DNA from: Phaeobacter sp. QD34_24
GTDB lineage: Bacteria; Pseudomonadota; Alphaproteobacteria; Rhodobacterales; Rhodobacteraceae
Length of the DNA: 64,000 bases
Direction of reading: 5' to 3'
Assembly (NCBI RefSeq): GCF_028890115.1
Contig: NZ_JARCJD010000001.1
Span: 186,001 to 250,000, forward strand
Positions 1 through 9,342 of the stretch are shown here, in pieces. The notes below the pieces were generated by a model that did no database searches, was not told the origin of the DNA, and saw only the letters and a program-made list of their open reading frames with translations. Position 1 is the first letter of the stretch, and each line of letters begins with the position of its first letter. Both the position numbers and the translations under genes were made by a program.

Positions 1-338
1 AACCCCGAAGCCTCGATCAACTGCATGACCGCCCGCAGGGCGCCATCGTCGCCCGCCGTCAGCGCGCCCTGCAGCACCGGCACCATAGGAAGGGTTGCCG
101 CATCGATGGCGCTAGGGTCGATTGAGGGCCGTGTCACGGCACCAGCCAGACAGATCTCCTGCACACCGGCCGATTTCAGCCGCTCCAGGAAGCTGCCGAA
201 CTGTTCCAGCCGGAAGGTGATTTCTGGATCCAGCGCATCGGGTTCGGAGCCTGCCATGGCACAGATCAGCGGACGCTCTGCCAGACGGTTGCAGAGTTCC
301 AGAGGCAGCGCCCCCTGCCCGGCAATCAATGCGATCAT
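1..338 (-). CDS. lpxI: UDP-2,3-diacylglucosamine pyrophosphatase LpxI (C-terminus cut by window edge)
   Basis: N-terminal 112 codons of an LpxI (DUF1009) protein; the rest lies beyond base 1. LpxI removes UMP from UDP-2,3-diacylglucosamine to give lipid X and replaces LpxH in alphaproteobacteria. The reading starts at the ATG at 338 (MIALIAGQGALPLEL), shows the glycine-rich N-terminal motif IAGQGALP and, near the cut, the family motif GDDGALRAVMQ. It begins 4 bases after the lpxA stop, so it is the downstream partner in the fabZ-lpxA-lpxI operon. Family assignment is firm; completeness cannot be judged. Confidence 0.88.
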   Translation of the reverse strand, partial: MIALIAGQGALPLELCNRLAERPLICAMAGSEPDALDPEITFRLEQFGSFLERLKSAGVQEICLAGAVTRPSIDPSAIDAATLPMVPVLQGALTAGDDGALRAVMQLIEASG

Positions 339-342
339 GGAC

Positions 343-1128
343 TTATCCTCCGGGCGTCAGGAAGGAACGGTCGCTTGCGCCGCTGATGAAGGTGATGATC
401 TCCTCCACATAGGCGCTGTCGGTTTCCTCGCCCAGCCGCCGGGCGCGTTCCTGAAAGGTGCCTTCCCCCTGGGCCAGCATCTGAAAGGCGGCCCGCAGCG
501 CGGTGATGTCAGAGCGCGCAACGCCCTTACGCTTGAGCCCGACCAGGTTCAGACCGTCCAGCTCGCCGCGCGGCGCCTGTACCAGACCGTAGGGAATGAC
601 GTCATTGGTCACCATGGTCACCGCGCCTATGATGGCGCCACGTCCGATCCGCACCCATTGATGGATGCCGGACAGACCGCCGATGATCACATCGTCCTCA
701 AGCACGCAATGCCCGGCCACGGCGGCCGAATTCACCACGATCACACGGTCCCCGACCTGCGCATCATGAGCGATGTGACAGCCCGCCATGAACAGCCCGT
801 CATCGCCGATGCGGGTCACACCGCCGCCGCCTTCGGTGCCGGCATTCACGGTGACATGTTCACGGATGCGGTTACGCTTCCCGATGACGGTGCGGCTTTT
901 CTCGCCCTTGAATTTCAGATCCTGCGGGATTTCTCCGATCACGGCGAAGGAAAACACGGTGGTGTCTTCACCGATCTCGGTATCCCCGGTGACCACCACA
1001 TGCGACTTCAGCACCACCCGGTCCGCAAGTGTCACACCCGCGCCAATGATGCAGAAGGGGCCGATCTCGCAGCCTTCGCCGATCTTGGCGCCCTCTTCGA
1101 TCACCGCGGAAGGATGGATCAGGCTCAT
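343..1128 (-). CDS. lpxA: Acyl-[ACP]-UDP-N-acetylglucosamine O-acyltransferase LpxA
   Basis: First step of lipid A synthesis in the cytoplasm: transfer of a 3-hydroxyacyl chain from ACP to UDP-GlcNAc. The 261-residue protein is made of hexapeptide repeats (left-handed beta helix) and carries the catalytic segment GCHIAHD with the expected base at about His121. Length matches E. coli LpxA (262). I chose the ATG at 1128 (MSLIHPSAV), which aligns with the family N-terminus. A TTG at 1137 would overlap fabZ and is less likely. The fabZ stop is 5 bases upstream, so translation is probably coupled. Confidence 0.96.
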   Translation of the reverse strand: MSLIHPSAVIEEGAKIGEGCEIGPFCIIGAGVTLADRVVLKSHVVVTGDTEIGEDTTVFSFAVIGEIPQDLKFKGEKSRTVIGKRNRIREHVTVNAGTEGGGGVTRIGDDGLFMAGCHIAHDAQVGDRVIVVNSAAVAGHCVLEDDVIIGGLSGIHQWVRIGRGAIIGAVTMVTNDVIPYGLVQAPRGELDGLNLVGLKRKGVARSDITALRAAFQMLAQGEGTFQERARRLGEETDSAYVEEIITFISGASDRSFLTPGG

Positions 1129-1133
1129 CTGGC

Positions 1134-1598
1134 TCAATCCTTTTGAATATCGACCATGGCGGAAAACTCTGCCTCAGCGGCAGTTTCCCCATCAACCGAG
1201 GCAATCCCCTTGAATTTGAAGATCTTGCCGCCCTTCTTGCCGCGCAGGGTTTCGACCTTCATTTCCAGCACGTCACCGGGCACCACCTTGCGACGGAATT
1301 TGCACTTGTCGATGTTCATGAAATAGATCAGCAGATCCGTATCCACCATATCCATGCCCACGCCCAGCATCACGCCGGCGGTCTGCGCCATGGCTTCGAC
1401 GATGGTCACGCCGGGCATGATCGGAGTACCGGGGAAATGCCCCTGGAAATGCGGCTCGTTCATGGTCACGTTCTTGATCCCGCGTGCCGACGCATAGCCG
1501 TCGATATCAACCACCTTATCCACCAGAAGGAACGGATAACGGTGCGGCAAGATCCGCTGGATCATGTGAATATCGGCACTTTTTAAATCGGCGGTCAT
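1134..1598 (-). CDS. fabZ: 3-hydroxyacyl-[ACP] dehydratase FabZ
   Basis: Hot-dog fold dehydratase of type II fatty acid synthesis, 154 residues. Visible motifs are the helix region [11 protein letters not shown] with catalytic His54 and the VEAMAQ segment with catalytic Glu68. It shares the 3-hydroxyacyl-ACP pool with LpxA and lies directly upstream of it, the common fabZ-lpxA arrangement. The gene upstream on this strand is the Skp/OmpH chaperone, 90 bases away. Confidence 0.97.
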   Translation of the reverse strand: MTADLKSADIHMIQRILPHRYPFLLVDKVVDIDGYASARGIKNVTMNEPHFQGHFPGTPIMPGVTIVEAMAQTAGVMLGVGMDMVDTDLLIYFMNIDKCKFRRKVVPGDVLEMKVETLRGKKGGKIFKFKGIASVDGETAAEAEFSAMVDIQKD

Positions 1599-1688
1599 GG
1601 CGGGTATCCCGTTGGTTTTCGTTTTGCGTCCCTATCAAGCCAGGTCCATCTGGGCAAGCATGCAGGACTGTTTGCGATGCGCTTGCGC

Positions 1689-2324
1689 TCAGGGGTCGGT
1701 AGTCTCGCGATCCATATCGCTGCCATCCCCCAGCACCGCATCGATCCGCGTGATCGCCAGTTCCGTCACATCCGCGGCTTCGGAACTCAGGAAGACCGAG
1801 GAATGATCCAGAATGGCGCCCGCGCCGCTATCGCGCATGATAGCTTGCAGGATGGGCAGCGAGGCGACAAAGAACTCCCGCCGGGCCGTTTCTCCCATCT
1901 GGTTGATCTTCTGCAGTTTTTGCACCTGAGTGCGGCGGGTTTCCTGAACCTTTTGATCAAAGGCATCGGCCAGGGCGCGGAACGCCTCCGGCTCCATCGA
2001 CGGCCTGCGCTCGGTGAGCTCCAACTCCTCGGCCCTGAGTTCGGCCTCCACCCGCCTGTTCTCGGCCGTGAGCACCGCGCCCTCTGCCTCCAGCTCGCGA
2101 TTGATGCGTTGCCCAAAGGCGCTTTCTGAGAACAGCCGGTCCGGCTGGATGGTGAGGATGCCACTGAGCGGCACACCGATGTCCAGATCCTGCCCCATGG
2201 TGATGCCCAGCATGCGATTGGCCGCTGTGCCTTGCGCCTGGGCCTGGCCCGCATCGAGGACCAACGCGCAAGCACTGATCGCAAGCGCAATGGCCGCCAC
2301 CCGGCGATAGCGCCCTTGGGACAT
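1689..2324 (-). CDS. skp: Periplasmic chaperone OmpH/Skp family
   Basis: 211 residues beginning at the ATG at 2324, with a clear Sec signal peptide (basic MSQGRYRR, hydrophobic stretch, AQAQ cleavage region). The mature part has a long charged helical region at about residues 75-150 typical of the Skp coiled-coil tentacles. Skp holds unfolded outer-membrane proteins in the periplasm for the BAM complex, which fits its place just downstream of bamA (70-base gap). The same frame stays open upstream into bamA, but that extension has no signal peptide at its start and is rejected. Confidence 0.87.
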   Translation of the reverse strand: MSQGRYRRVAAIALAISACALVLDAGQAQAQGTAANRMLGITMGQDLDIGVPLSGILTIQPDRLFSESAFGQRINRELEAEGAVLTAENRRVEAELRAEELELTERRPSMEPEAFRALADAFDQKVQETRRTQVQKLQKINQMGETARREFFVASLPILQAIMRDSGAGAILDHSSVFLSSEAADVTELAITRIDAVLGDGSDMDRETTDP

Positions 2325-2394
2325 AGCAAAGGGCGCCGACCTTTCGGCCAACGCCCAGGCACAGATCCGCCGGACTGTCACCCAGCCCAACAGA

Positions 2395-4800
2395 TCAGAA
2401 CCGTGCCTGCAGTGTGAGGTCGAAGCTCTGCTCTTCGTCAAAGTCTTCTTTCTTGATGGCATTGGAGAAATTGAACCGCAGCGGACCAAAGGCCGTGGTC
2501 CAAAGGATCGACAGGCCAACAACGTGACGCCAGGAGCCGTTCTGCCCCACGATGCTGCCCGCACTGGCCGCCGTATTCGAATCCTGCAGTCCCCAGAGGT
2601 TACCAACATCATAGAAGATCCCGCCACGCAGGCCGAGCTCCTCGGGAAGGCCAAGTGGGAATTCGGCATCGAACCGCGCCACCGCATAAAGGTTGCCGCC
2701 CAGGAAATCGTCATAGGTCCCGCCATCGGCGCGCGGCGATCTATCCCGAGGTCCGATCCCGCCCGGCTCAAAACCACGCATGATGCTGGGTGCCAGGACA
2801 AAGCGGTCAATCGAGCGGCTGTCGTCATTGCCCAGCCAGTTCAACGCCCCGGTCTCAAAAGTGGCCCGCAGGGTCACCTCTTCGTTCAGGATCTTCCTTT
2901 GCGCGACGATCTTGGCCGAGGTTCTGATGAACTCGCTGTCTCCCCCCAGCCCCGCGTAATCGATGCCGGTCTGGACCACGAACCCCTTGTTGGGATCAAG
3001 GCCGGTCAGTCGGCTGTCGTAGGTATAGGTAAAGCCGATCAGGCTCGTGCTCTTTTCGCCCTGGTTGATTTCGCTGCGCACCATCGGCCCGGCCACGGGA
3101 TAGGTGCCGCCGGTATAGGTCGCATCAGCCCGCCCGACCATTTCGCTTGCCGCCCATTCATAGCGCATCTGGAAGGAGGTGTTTTCATTGAGATTGAACG
3201 TCAGCGCCGGGCGGAAGAACTTGCGCGAGGTATCGTATTCGGCATAGCTCGAATCCGTCTCGGAGAGACCCAGATCCAGATCGAACTTGAGATCACGCCC
3301 CAGCAGGTGCGGCTCGGTGAAGCCAAGCACATATTCCTCGGATTCCTGTGCAGTGGCGATCGAGAAGGACAGGCGTTGACCGCGGCCGAGGAAGTTGTTT
3401 TCCGTCAGCCCGATGTTAACACCAAAGCCGTCATTGACCGAATAGGCGCCGCCCAGGCTCAATGAACCCGTCGGTTTTTCCTCGACGTTGACGTCCACAA
3501 TCACCTGGCTGTCCGAGCTGCCTTCGCGCACGTCCACATCGGTTTGCGCGAAGAAGCCCAGGGCCTTGATCCGTTCCGCCGATTCCCGGATTTCCCGAGG
3601 GTTGAACGGATCGCCTTCCACGGCGCGGAACATTTTCCGGATCACACGGTCCAGGGTCGTGGTGTTGCCTTCGATGTCGATCCGTTCGACAAAGACACGC
3701 GGACCGCGCACCAGGGCAAATTCGACGTCCAGCGTCAGGTCGCGGTCGTTGCGGGAAATCCGCGGCTCGACCCTGAGGAAATCCACCCCTTGGCGCGTTG
3801 CCAGGGTTTCCATCTTCTCGATCGCACGCTCCATATGCAACGGCGAATAGATCACCCCTGGCTTGATCTTGAGGACCGAGAAATACAGATCCGGATCCGC
3901 TTCGGCAATCTCGCTGGTGACCGTGATGTTCCCGAACCGGAACTGCTGGCCCTCGGTGATATCCACCACCAGATAGACAGCATCCCGTTCCTGGGTCACT
4001 TCGGCATTGGTGCTGTTGATGTTGAAATCCACATATCCACGGGACAGGTAGAAATCACGCAGCACCTGGCGGTCGAACTGAAGGCGGTCCTCAATCAATG
4101 TATCCTTGTTGATGAAGGTGCGCAGCAGCCCCGCCTGCTTGGTCTCGAGAACCCGACGCAGGCGGTGATCCGAATAGACCTTGTTGCCAACAAAGGAGAC
4201 CCGCTCCACCTCGATGGTATCGCCTTCTGTAATCTCGAATACCAGATCGACACGGTTGTCGCTGCGGCGGATGATCCGGGGCGTCACCCGAGAGGCCAGA
4301 CGACCCTGGGCGCCATAGGCGGCGGCGATCACTTCCGCATCGGCCTCTGCCTGAGCGGCACTGAAGACCCGACGCGGCGCGGACTCGATCAGCTCTTCCA
4401 GCTGCTCATCCTTGATCCGTCGGTTGCCCTCGAAACTGATCCGGCTGATGGTCGGGAATTCCGTGACCTTGATGACCAGGGTATTGCCGCGCGGCACCAG
4501 ATCCACCGACTCGAACACGCCGCTGGCCAGAATGCGCTGATAGGCATCGTTCAACTGCCCGGCGCTCACGGCCTTGCCGCGCTCCAGCCCGGCATAGGCC
4601 ACAATCGTGTCGGTTTGAATGCGCTGATTTCCCTCCACCTGGACGGCATTGAACCGATAGCTCTGAGCCGCAGCAAAGGTGGGTGTCAGGGCAAACCCGA
4701 CGGCAACAGCCAGAACGGCTGCAGAAACGCTTCTATACAGTATATTGGTGCGCTTTGTGCGCACACCGCAGGATGTGCCTGCGACTTTCCCCCGAACCAT
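2395..4800 (-). CDS. bamA: Outer membrane protein assembly factor BamA
   Basis: 801 residues, close to the family norm of about 800. There is a signal peptide ending near residue 45 (TFAAAQS), then five POTRA domains (about 50-390) beginning with the FNAVQVEGNQRI segment, then a 16-strand Omp85 beta barrel ending in the expected terminal phenylalanine (LTLQARF). It inserts barrel proteins into the outer membrane. It sits between rseP and skp, a conserved envelope order. Confidence 0.97.
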   Translation of the reverse strand: MVRGKVAGTSCGVRTKRTNILYRSVSAAVLAVAVGFALTPTFAAAQSYRFNAVQVEGNQRIQTDTIVAYAGLERGKAVSAGQLNDAYQRILASGVFESVDLVPRGNTLVIKVTEFPTISRISFEGNRRIKDEQLEELIESAPRRVFSAAQAEADAEVIAAAYGAQGRLASRVTPRIIRRSDNRVDLVFEITEGDTIEVERVSFVGNKVYSDHRLRRVLETKQAGLLRTFINKDTLIEDRLQFDRQVLRDFYLSRGYVDFNINSTNAEVTQERDAVYLVVDITEGQQFRFGNITVTSEIAEADPDLYFSVLKIKPGVIYSPLHMERAIEKMETLATRQGVDFLRVEPRISRNDRDLTLDVEFALVRGPRVFVERIDIEGNTTTLDRVIRKMFRAVEGDPFNPREIRESAERIKALGFFAQTDVDVREGSSDSQVIVDVNVEEKPTGSLSLGGAYSVNDGFGVNIGLTENNFLGRGQRLSFSIATAQESEEYVLGFTEPHLLGRDLKFDLDLGLSETDSSYAEYDTSRKFFRPALTFNLNENTSFQMRYEWAASEMVGRADATYTGGTYPVAGPMVRSEINQGEKSTSLIGFTYTYDSRLTGLDPNKGFVVQTGIDYAGLGGDSEFIRTSAKIVAQRKILNEEVTLRATFETGALNWLGNDDSRSIDRFVLAPSIMRGFEPGGIGPRDRSPRADGGTYDDFLGGNLYAVARFDAEFPLGLPEELGLRGGIFYDVGNLWGLQDSNTAASAGSIVGQNGSWRHVVGLSILWTTAFGPLRFNFSNAIKKEDFDEEQSFDLTLQARF

Positions 4801-5136
4801 CAGTCTTAACCCGATTTTTATAAGCAGCTTTCAATCGTGCGTATCGGGTTTGCAGGCCATTGTCAAAACGTAGAAAGCATCCTGAGGCGTGAACCGGCCA
4901 AAAGGTAAGGAAAGTCAGAGGTCATTCTGGCAAGCCCCACTTGCCATTGGCCGTGATACAGCCGGAAATGGAACACCGAGCCGGAATTGAAATGCCGAAC
5001 AGGCGGCTTCCTCACAGGGAGCCGAGCCAGGCTCCGACAGTCAGCGCCAGGAAGATCGCCACCACCGACAACAGTCGGTCCCAGTTCAACCGCATCAGAA
5101 GACCCAGACCATGGTCCATTGTCAGAATGCCGTGCA
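4801..5136. other. Intergenic stretch upstream of bamA
   Basis: 336 bases between the bamA start and the small ORF that precedes it. It is more AT-rich next to bamA and probably holds a bamA promoter on the minus strand, but I could not find a convincing -35/-10 pair. I see no RNA gene or repeat in it. Confidence 0.3.
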
Positions 5137-5137
5137 T
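5012..5137 (-). CDS. Possible small single-pass membrane protein
   Basis: A 41-codon frame starting at the ATG at 5137 (MHGILTMDHGLG), preceded by purine-rich AGGAGTGGAAAGGG. The C-terminal half is a plausible transmembrane helix (DRLLSVVAIFLALTVGAWLG). It lies between rseP and bamA on the same strand. The open frame extends up to 5212, but that part looks non-coding. I do not recognise a family; it could be a genuine small membrane protein or a chance frame. Confidence 0.4.
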   Translation of the reverse strand: MHGILTMDHGLGLLMRLNWDRLLSVVAIFLALTVGAWLGSL

Positions 5138-5214
5138 TGGGTTTCCCTTTCCACTCCTGTCAGCAGCGCTGACGTCCCGTATTGCGAAAGAGTTAACCCG
5201 GGAATGCGGCAACA

Positions 5215-5242
5215 GTTTGGCAGCGCCACAGCTCCGCCAAAC
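5215..5242 (-). terminator. Hairpin after rseP, possible weak terminator
   Basis: Inverted repeat GTTTGGC (5215-5221) and GCCAAAC (5236-5242), 15 bases after the rseP stop on the minus strand. There is no run of T after it, so it could be an attenuator or RNA-processing site as easily as a terminator. Confidence 0.35.
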
Positions 5243-5256
5243 CGATTAGCTAAAAC

Positions 5257-6606
5257 TTAACAGAAGATATCATTACCCAGGGCAAACAGCATCAGGGACA
5301 GAATCACAGCAATGCCAACCGTCATCAGGATCCGCATCACCGCATCGCTCGGCGGGCGCCCCGATACGGCCTCATAGGCGTAGAACACCAGATGACCGCC
5401 ATCCAGCGCAGGCACGGGAAACAGGTTCAGCAGCCCCACGGCGGTTGACAACACCGCGATGAAGCGGATGAAGCTCTCGGCGCCCTGGCTGGCCATCGCC
5501 CCCGAGGTTTCCGCAATGCCGATCGGTCCGGACAGGTTACAGGTGCTGATCGCCCCGGTGATCATATGGGTCAGACCCGAGATCGACATGTCGATCACCG
5601 ACCAGACCTGCGACACACCGGCCCCAAGGGACTCTGCCAGCCCGGCAACCTCGGTCGCCGGTTCAAAGGCCTGGCCGCCAACCACACCGATCCGCCAGCG
5701 GCTTGCAAAGCTGCCATCGGCCTGGGGTTCATCGGTACGGCGCGGTGCCAGCGTCAGTTCCAGCTGCTGGCCCGACCGCCACACATCAAGCGACAGCGCG
5801 CGACCATCGGCCTGCTCCACCGCAACCTTCAACTGGTCAAAGGAGAAAATCGGCGCATCATCCACTGCCGTGATCACATCCCCCGGTTCCAGCCCGGCAT
5901 CAGAGGCCGCACTGCGCGGCGCCACGGCCAGAACATGGGGCGGCGACAGGAACGGCCCCTCAACCGTCATGAGCTTGCCGTCGCGGCGCACCTCATAGGA
6001 CATCGGCTGCACGGCGGGTAGCTGTTCGCGGAAGGCGTTCCAGGACATGCTGGCGCTGTCGGAGGGGATTTCGACCCCTTCGATGGCGATCAGCTCGTCG
6101 CCTTCGCGCAGCCCGTTCTCAATCCCGGGCAGCTCTACCAGCTTCCCGATGGTCAGCGGATCGCGGACCGTTCCCGCAGTCATCGCCAGAGCCGAGAAGA
6201 TCACCACGGACATCACGAAATTGAACACTGGGCCCGCAGCGACAGTTCCGGCGCGCGCCCATAGCGGAGCCCCATGCATGGTCTGACGCAGGCGCGCGGG
6301 ATCCTCCGCCGCCGCGGCCATCGCGGCGGTGTCCTTCCCCGAAGCCGCATCCGCATCGCCCAGGAATTTCACGTAGCCCCCAAAGGGCAAGAGTGCGATC
6401 TGCCAGCGGGTACCGCGTTTGTCGACCCGGCTCCACAGCACCGGCCCGAAGCCAAGCGAGAAGACCTCCGCATGGATGCCCGACCAGCGGCCAACGATGT
6501 AGTGGCCGTATTCATGCACCGCCACGATCACCGACAGCGCCACCACGAAACTGGCCACAACATAGAGAAAGCCGCCAAACTGCGGGAGAAGTGATACGAT
6601 ATCCAA
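5257..6606 (-). CDS. rseP: RIP metalloprotease RseP (site-2 protease)
   Basis: 449-residue intramembrane zinc protease. HEYGH at residues 31-35 gives the metal ligands and catalytic Glu. A PDZ domain follows at about 195-290, and the C-terminal NLFPVPALDGGHL segment (Asp near 402) supplies the third ligand. In its family it cleaves anti-sigma factors in the inner membrane. The start is a TTG at 6606: no in-frame ATG is available nearby, and AAGGAA lies about 6 bases upstream. The gap to dxr is 9 bases, so the two are co-transcribed. Confidence 0.95.
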   Translation of the reverse strand: MDIVSLLPQFGGFLYVVASFVVALSVIVAVHEYGHYIVGRWSGIHAEVFSLGFGPVLWSRVDKRGTRWQIALLPFGGYVKFLGDADAASGKDTAAMAAAAEDPARLRQTMHGAPLWARAGTVAAGPVFNFVMSVVIFSALAMTAGTVRDPLTIGKLVELPGIENGLREGDELIAIEGVEIPSDSASMSWNAFREQLPAVQPMSYEVRRDGKLMTVEGPFLSPPHVLAVAPRSAASDAGLEPGDVITAVDDAPIFSFDQLKVAVEQADGRALSLDVWRSGQQLELTLAPRRTDEPQADGSFASRWRIGVVGGQAFEPATEVAGLAESLGAGVSQVWSVIDMSISGLTHMITGAISTCNLSGPIGIAETSGAMASQGAESFIRFIAVLSTAVGLLNLFPVPALDGGHLVFYAYEAVSGRPPSDAVMRILMTVGIAVILSLMLFALGNDIFC

Positions 6607-6615
6607 GGTCTTTCC

Positions 6616-7785
6616 TTATGTACGTTCTGCTGCGGCGCGCGTGGCCTCTTGACGGGCGAGATGGTCAACCTCGGTGACGTTATCAAGGGTCATTGCGGAT
6701 TCAATAAGGCCGTTTTGTGCCCCCAACCGCTCCAGAACCGTCTCGGTGATCTCGGCCATTTGCGTGAAACCGATCCGCCCCTCGATGAAGAGATCCAGCG
6801 CCCGTTCCTTGGCCCCGTTGAAGGCCGCTCCCATCAGCCCGCCGCGCTCCATCACCGCATAGGCCTGCGTCAAGGCCGGATAGCGGATCGGATCGGGGCT
6901 GCGAAACTCCAGCTGGCCGATCTCGGCCAGATCGAGACGCGCCACCGGCAGCTCCTTGCGGCTTGGCCAATTCAGTGCATAACCAATGGCATGGCGCATA
7001 TCCGGGGCGCCAAGATGGGCCATCAGCGCGCCATCGCGAAAGCCCACCAGCGCATGCACCAGAGATTGCGGATGCACCAGCACCTCGATCTGATCGGGGG
7101 TGACGCCGAAGAACTCCTTCACCTCGATCACCTCAAGCGCCTTGTTGAACATCGAGGCGCTGTCGATGGTGATCCTCTGCCCCATGTCCCAATTGGGATG
7201 CGATGAGGCCTCGGCCAGGGTCGCCTTCGCCAGTTCTTCCACCGGCCAGTCGCGAAAGGCGCCACCTGACGCGGTGATCACAATCCGTTCAACAGCCGAT
7301 GTCTCTTCCCCGACCAGCGCCTGGAAGATCGCCGAATGCTCGCTGTCCACGGGCAATAGCCGCGCGCCGTGTTTCAGCGCCGTGCGCATCAAGAGTTCCC
7401 CGGCGCAGACCAGCGATTCCTTGTTGGCCAGCGCCAGCGTCGCCCCCTGTTCCAGCGAGGTCAGCCCCGGCGCCAGCCCGGCCGCTCCGACAATCGCCGA
7501 CATCACCCAGTCTGCCGGGCGGGCCGCGGCCTCGATCAGCGCCGCCTCGCCTGCGGCGGCTTCGACTTCGCTGCCCTCAAGCGCCGTGCGCAGATCCTCC
7601 AAGCGATCCTCATAGGCGGTGACCGCCACATCGGCCTTCAGCGCAATGGCATCCCTGGCCAGTTGCGCGATATTGGCGCCCCCGGTCAGGGCCACAACAT
7701 CATAGTGGCGCAGATCGCGCCGGATAAGGTCAATGGTGTTCTGACCGATCGAGCCGGTGGCCCCGAAGATAGAGATTTTACGCAT
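6616..7785 (-). CDS. dxr: 1-deoxy-D-xylulose 5-phosphate reductoisomerase Dxr
   Basis: 389 residues. The NADPH-binding motif GATGSIGQ is at residues 8-15, with the substrate and metal segments VDSEHSAIFQ and TASGGAFRDWP. It catalyses the second step of the MEP isoprenoid pathway (DXP to MEP). It supplies isoprenoid precursor for the UppS product encoded upstream in the same cluster. It lies 17 bases after cdsA and 9 before rseP. Confidence 0.97.
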   Translation of the reverse strand: MRKISIFGATGSIGQNTIDLIRRDLRHYDVVALTGGANIAQLARDAIALKADVAVTAYEDRLEDLRTALEGSEVEAAAGEAALIEAAARPADWVMSAIVGAAGLAPGLTSLEQGATLALANKESLVCAGELLMRTALKHGARLLPVDSEHSAIFQALVGEETSAVERIVITASGGAFRDWPVEELAKATLAEASSHPNWDMGQRITIDSASMFNKALEVIEVKEFFGVTPDQIEVLVHPQSLVHALVGFRDGALMAHLGAPDMRHAIGYALNWPSRKELPVARLDLAEIGQLEFRSPDPIRYPALTQAYAVMERGGLMGAAFNGAKERALDLFIEGRIGFTQMAEITETVLERLGAQNGLIESAMTLDNVTEVDHLARQEATRAAAERT

Positions 7786-7802
7786 GGTCCTGCCCTACAA
7801 GG

Positions 7803-8579
7803 CTATCCCAGAAAAGTCACATAGATCAGGAAGGCCGCAGCCGCCCCGAGCATCCCGTCGAAACGGTCCAGCAAGCCGCCATGGCCGGGGATCAACGCGC
7901 TGGAATCTTTCACGCCGACCTGCCGCTTCAGGGCGCTTTCGGCAATGTCTCCGGCCTGACTGGCCATCGAGGTCGCAACCGACAGGAGCACCGCCACCAG
8001 CGGGGCCAATCCCAGCGACGCGGCAAACAACCCGCCGGTCACAGCCGCAGCCACCCAGCCCGCGGAACTGCCCGACCAGGTTTTCTTGGGGCTGACGCGC
8101 GGCCACAGTTTTGGCCCGCCGATGATCTTGCCCGCGAAGTAGCCGGCGATATCGGTCACCACCACCACACCGATCACCCACAGGATCCAGGCCAGTCCCA
8201 TTTCGTTGCGCAGCCACACAAAGGCAAACCCAGCACAGAGAACCCAGAGCGAGAACAGCCCGTATCGCACCCGCGCCGCAGCAGGCATCTGAAACAGCCC
8301 CGACAGGACCGGAGAGACCAACACCGGCCCGATCCAGACCGGTGGCAGCTGCGTCGCGACAAGCACCGCAACGGCCGACATGACACCCAATTGCATGGCC
8401 TGAGCGGGCTCATCGGGGCGCAGCATCCGAACCAACTCCCAGACCATCCCGCCAGAGGCCGCCGCGATCAGGACCGCAAACCAGATACCGCCCAACCAGA
8501 TCTCGACAGCGCCAACAACCAGCATGACGATGGCCGACAACAGGCGCGGCAACAGATCAGACCAGCGTCCCGCGCTCAT
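7803..8579 (-). CDS. cdsA: Phosphatidate cytidylyltransferase CdsA
   Basis: 258-residue polytopic inner-membrane enzyme making CDP-diacylglycerol from phosphatidate and CTP. The C-terminal family signature is present (ALKRQVGVKDSS...PGHGGLLDRFDG). The start is the ATG at 8579, which forms a 4-base ATGA overlap with the uppS stop. Upstream in-frame codons inside uppS are rejected because of this coupling. Confidence 0.95.
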   Translation of the reverse strand: MSAGRWSDLLPRLLSAIVMLVVGAVEIWLGGIWFAVLIAAASGGMVWELVRMLRPDEPAQAMQLGVMSAVAVLVATQLPPVWIGPVLVSPVLSGLFQMPAAARVRYGLFSLWVLCAGFAFVWLRNEMGLAWILWVIGVVVVTDIAGYFAGKIIGGPKLWPRVSPKKTWSGSSAGWVAAAVTGGLFAASLGLAPLVAVLLSVATSMASQAGDIAESALKRQVGVKDSSALIPGHGGLLDRFDGMLGAAAAFLIYVTFLG

Positions 8580-9334
8580 GTCTTCACCGCGCCAAACCGG
8601 CGATCCCGGGTTCCATACTGTCGGCACAACCGGCCCAGTTCCTCGGCTGTGAAATCGGGCCAGAGCGTGTCGATGAATTCATATTCCGCATAGGCAGACT
8701 GCCAGAGCAGAAAGTTGGAAATCCGTGCCTCGCCACTGGTGCGGATCACAAGATCGGGATCCGGCAGCACATGGGTATCGAGGTATTTCGGCAGGGTTTC
8801 CTCGTCCACATCATCGGGCGACAGCTTGCCCGCTGCCACATCCTGCGCCAGGCGCTTGGTGGCGCGGGCGACCTCGTCACGGCCGCCATAGTTCAGCGCG
8901 ATGGTCAGATGGGTGCCGTCATTCTGAGCCGTCTCGGTTTCCAGCTGATCCATCAGCTGGATCAGCTTGGCATCCAGACGCACCCGGTCCCCGATGAAGC
9001 GCACCCGCACATTCTTGGCGGCAAGGGCCTTCATCTCTTTTGAGATATAGCGGCGAAACAGGCTCATGAGGCCCGCGACCTCGACCTGGGTCCGTTTCCA
9101 GTTCTCGGTCGAAAAGGCGAATATCGTCAGATACTTGATCCCAAGGCTGGGGCAGCATTCGACGATTTCACGGACGCGTTTGGCCCCCGCGTGATGGCCA
9201 AACAGACGCGGACGCCCGCGCGACTGCGCCCAGCGACCATTGCCATCCATGATGATGGCGACATGGCGCGGGCCCTGATGTGCGCCCTGACCCAAAGCGC
9301 TCCCGTCGGGCGCCGTGTCCGTCTGTTCGGCCAT
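8576..9334 (-). CDS. uppS: Isoprenyl (undecaprenyl) diphosphate synthase UppS
   Basis: 252-residue cis-prenyltransferase. The N-terminal signature HVAIIMDGNGRWA contains the catalytic Asp30, and the FAFSTENW and later RTSGEARISNFLLWQ segments are present. It makes the C55 lipid carrier precursor for peptidoglycan and polysaccharide synthesis. It is translationally coupled to cdsA and 8 bases downstream of frr. Confidence 0.97.
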   Translation of the reverse strand: MAEQTDTAPDGSALGQGAHQGPRHVAIIMDGNGRWAQSRGRPRLFGHHAGAKRVREIVECCPSLGIKYLTIFAFSTENWKRTQVEVAGLMSLFRRYISKEMKALAAKNVRVRFIGDRVRLDAKLIQLMDQLETETAQNDGTHLTIALNYGGRDEVARATKRLAQDVAAGKLSPDDVDEETLPKYLDTHVLPDPDLVIRTSGEARISNFLLWQSAYAEYEFIDTLWPDFTAEELGRLCRQYGTRDRRFGAVKT

Positions 9335-9342
9335 GTCCTTGG

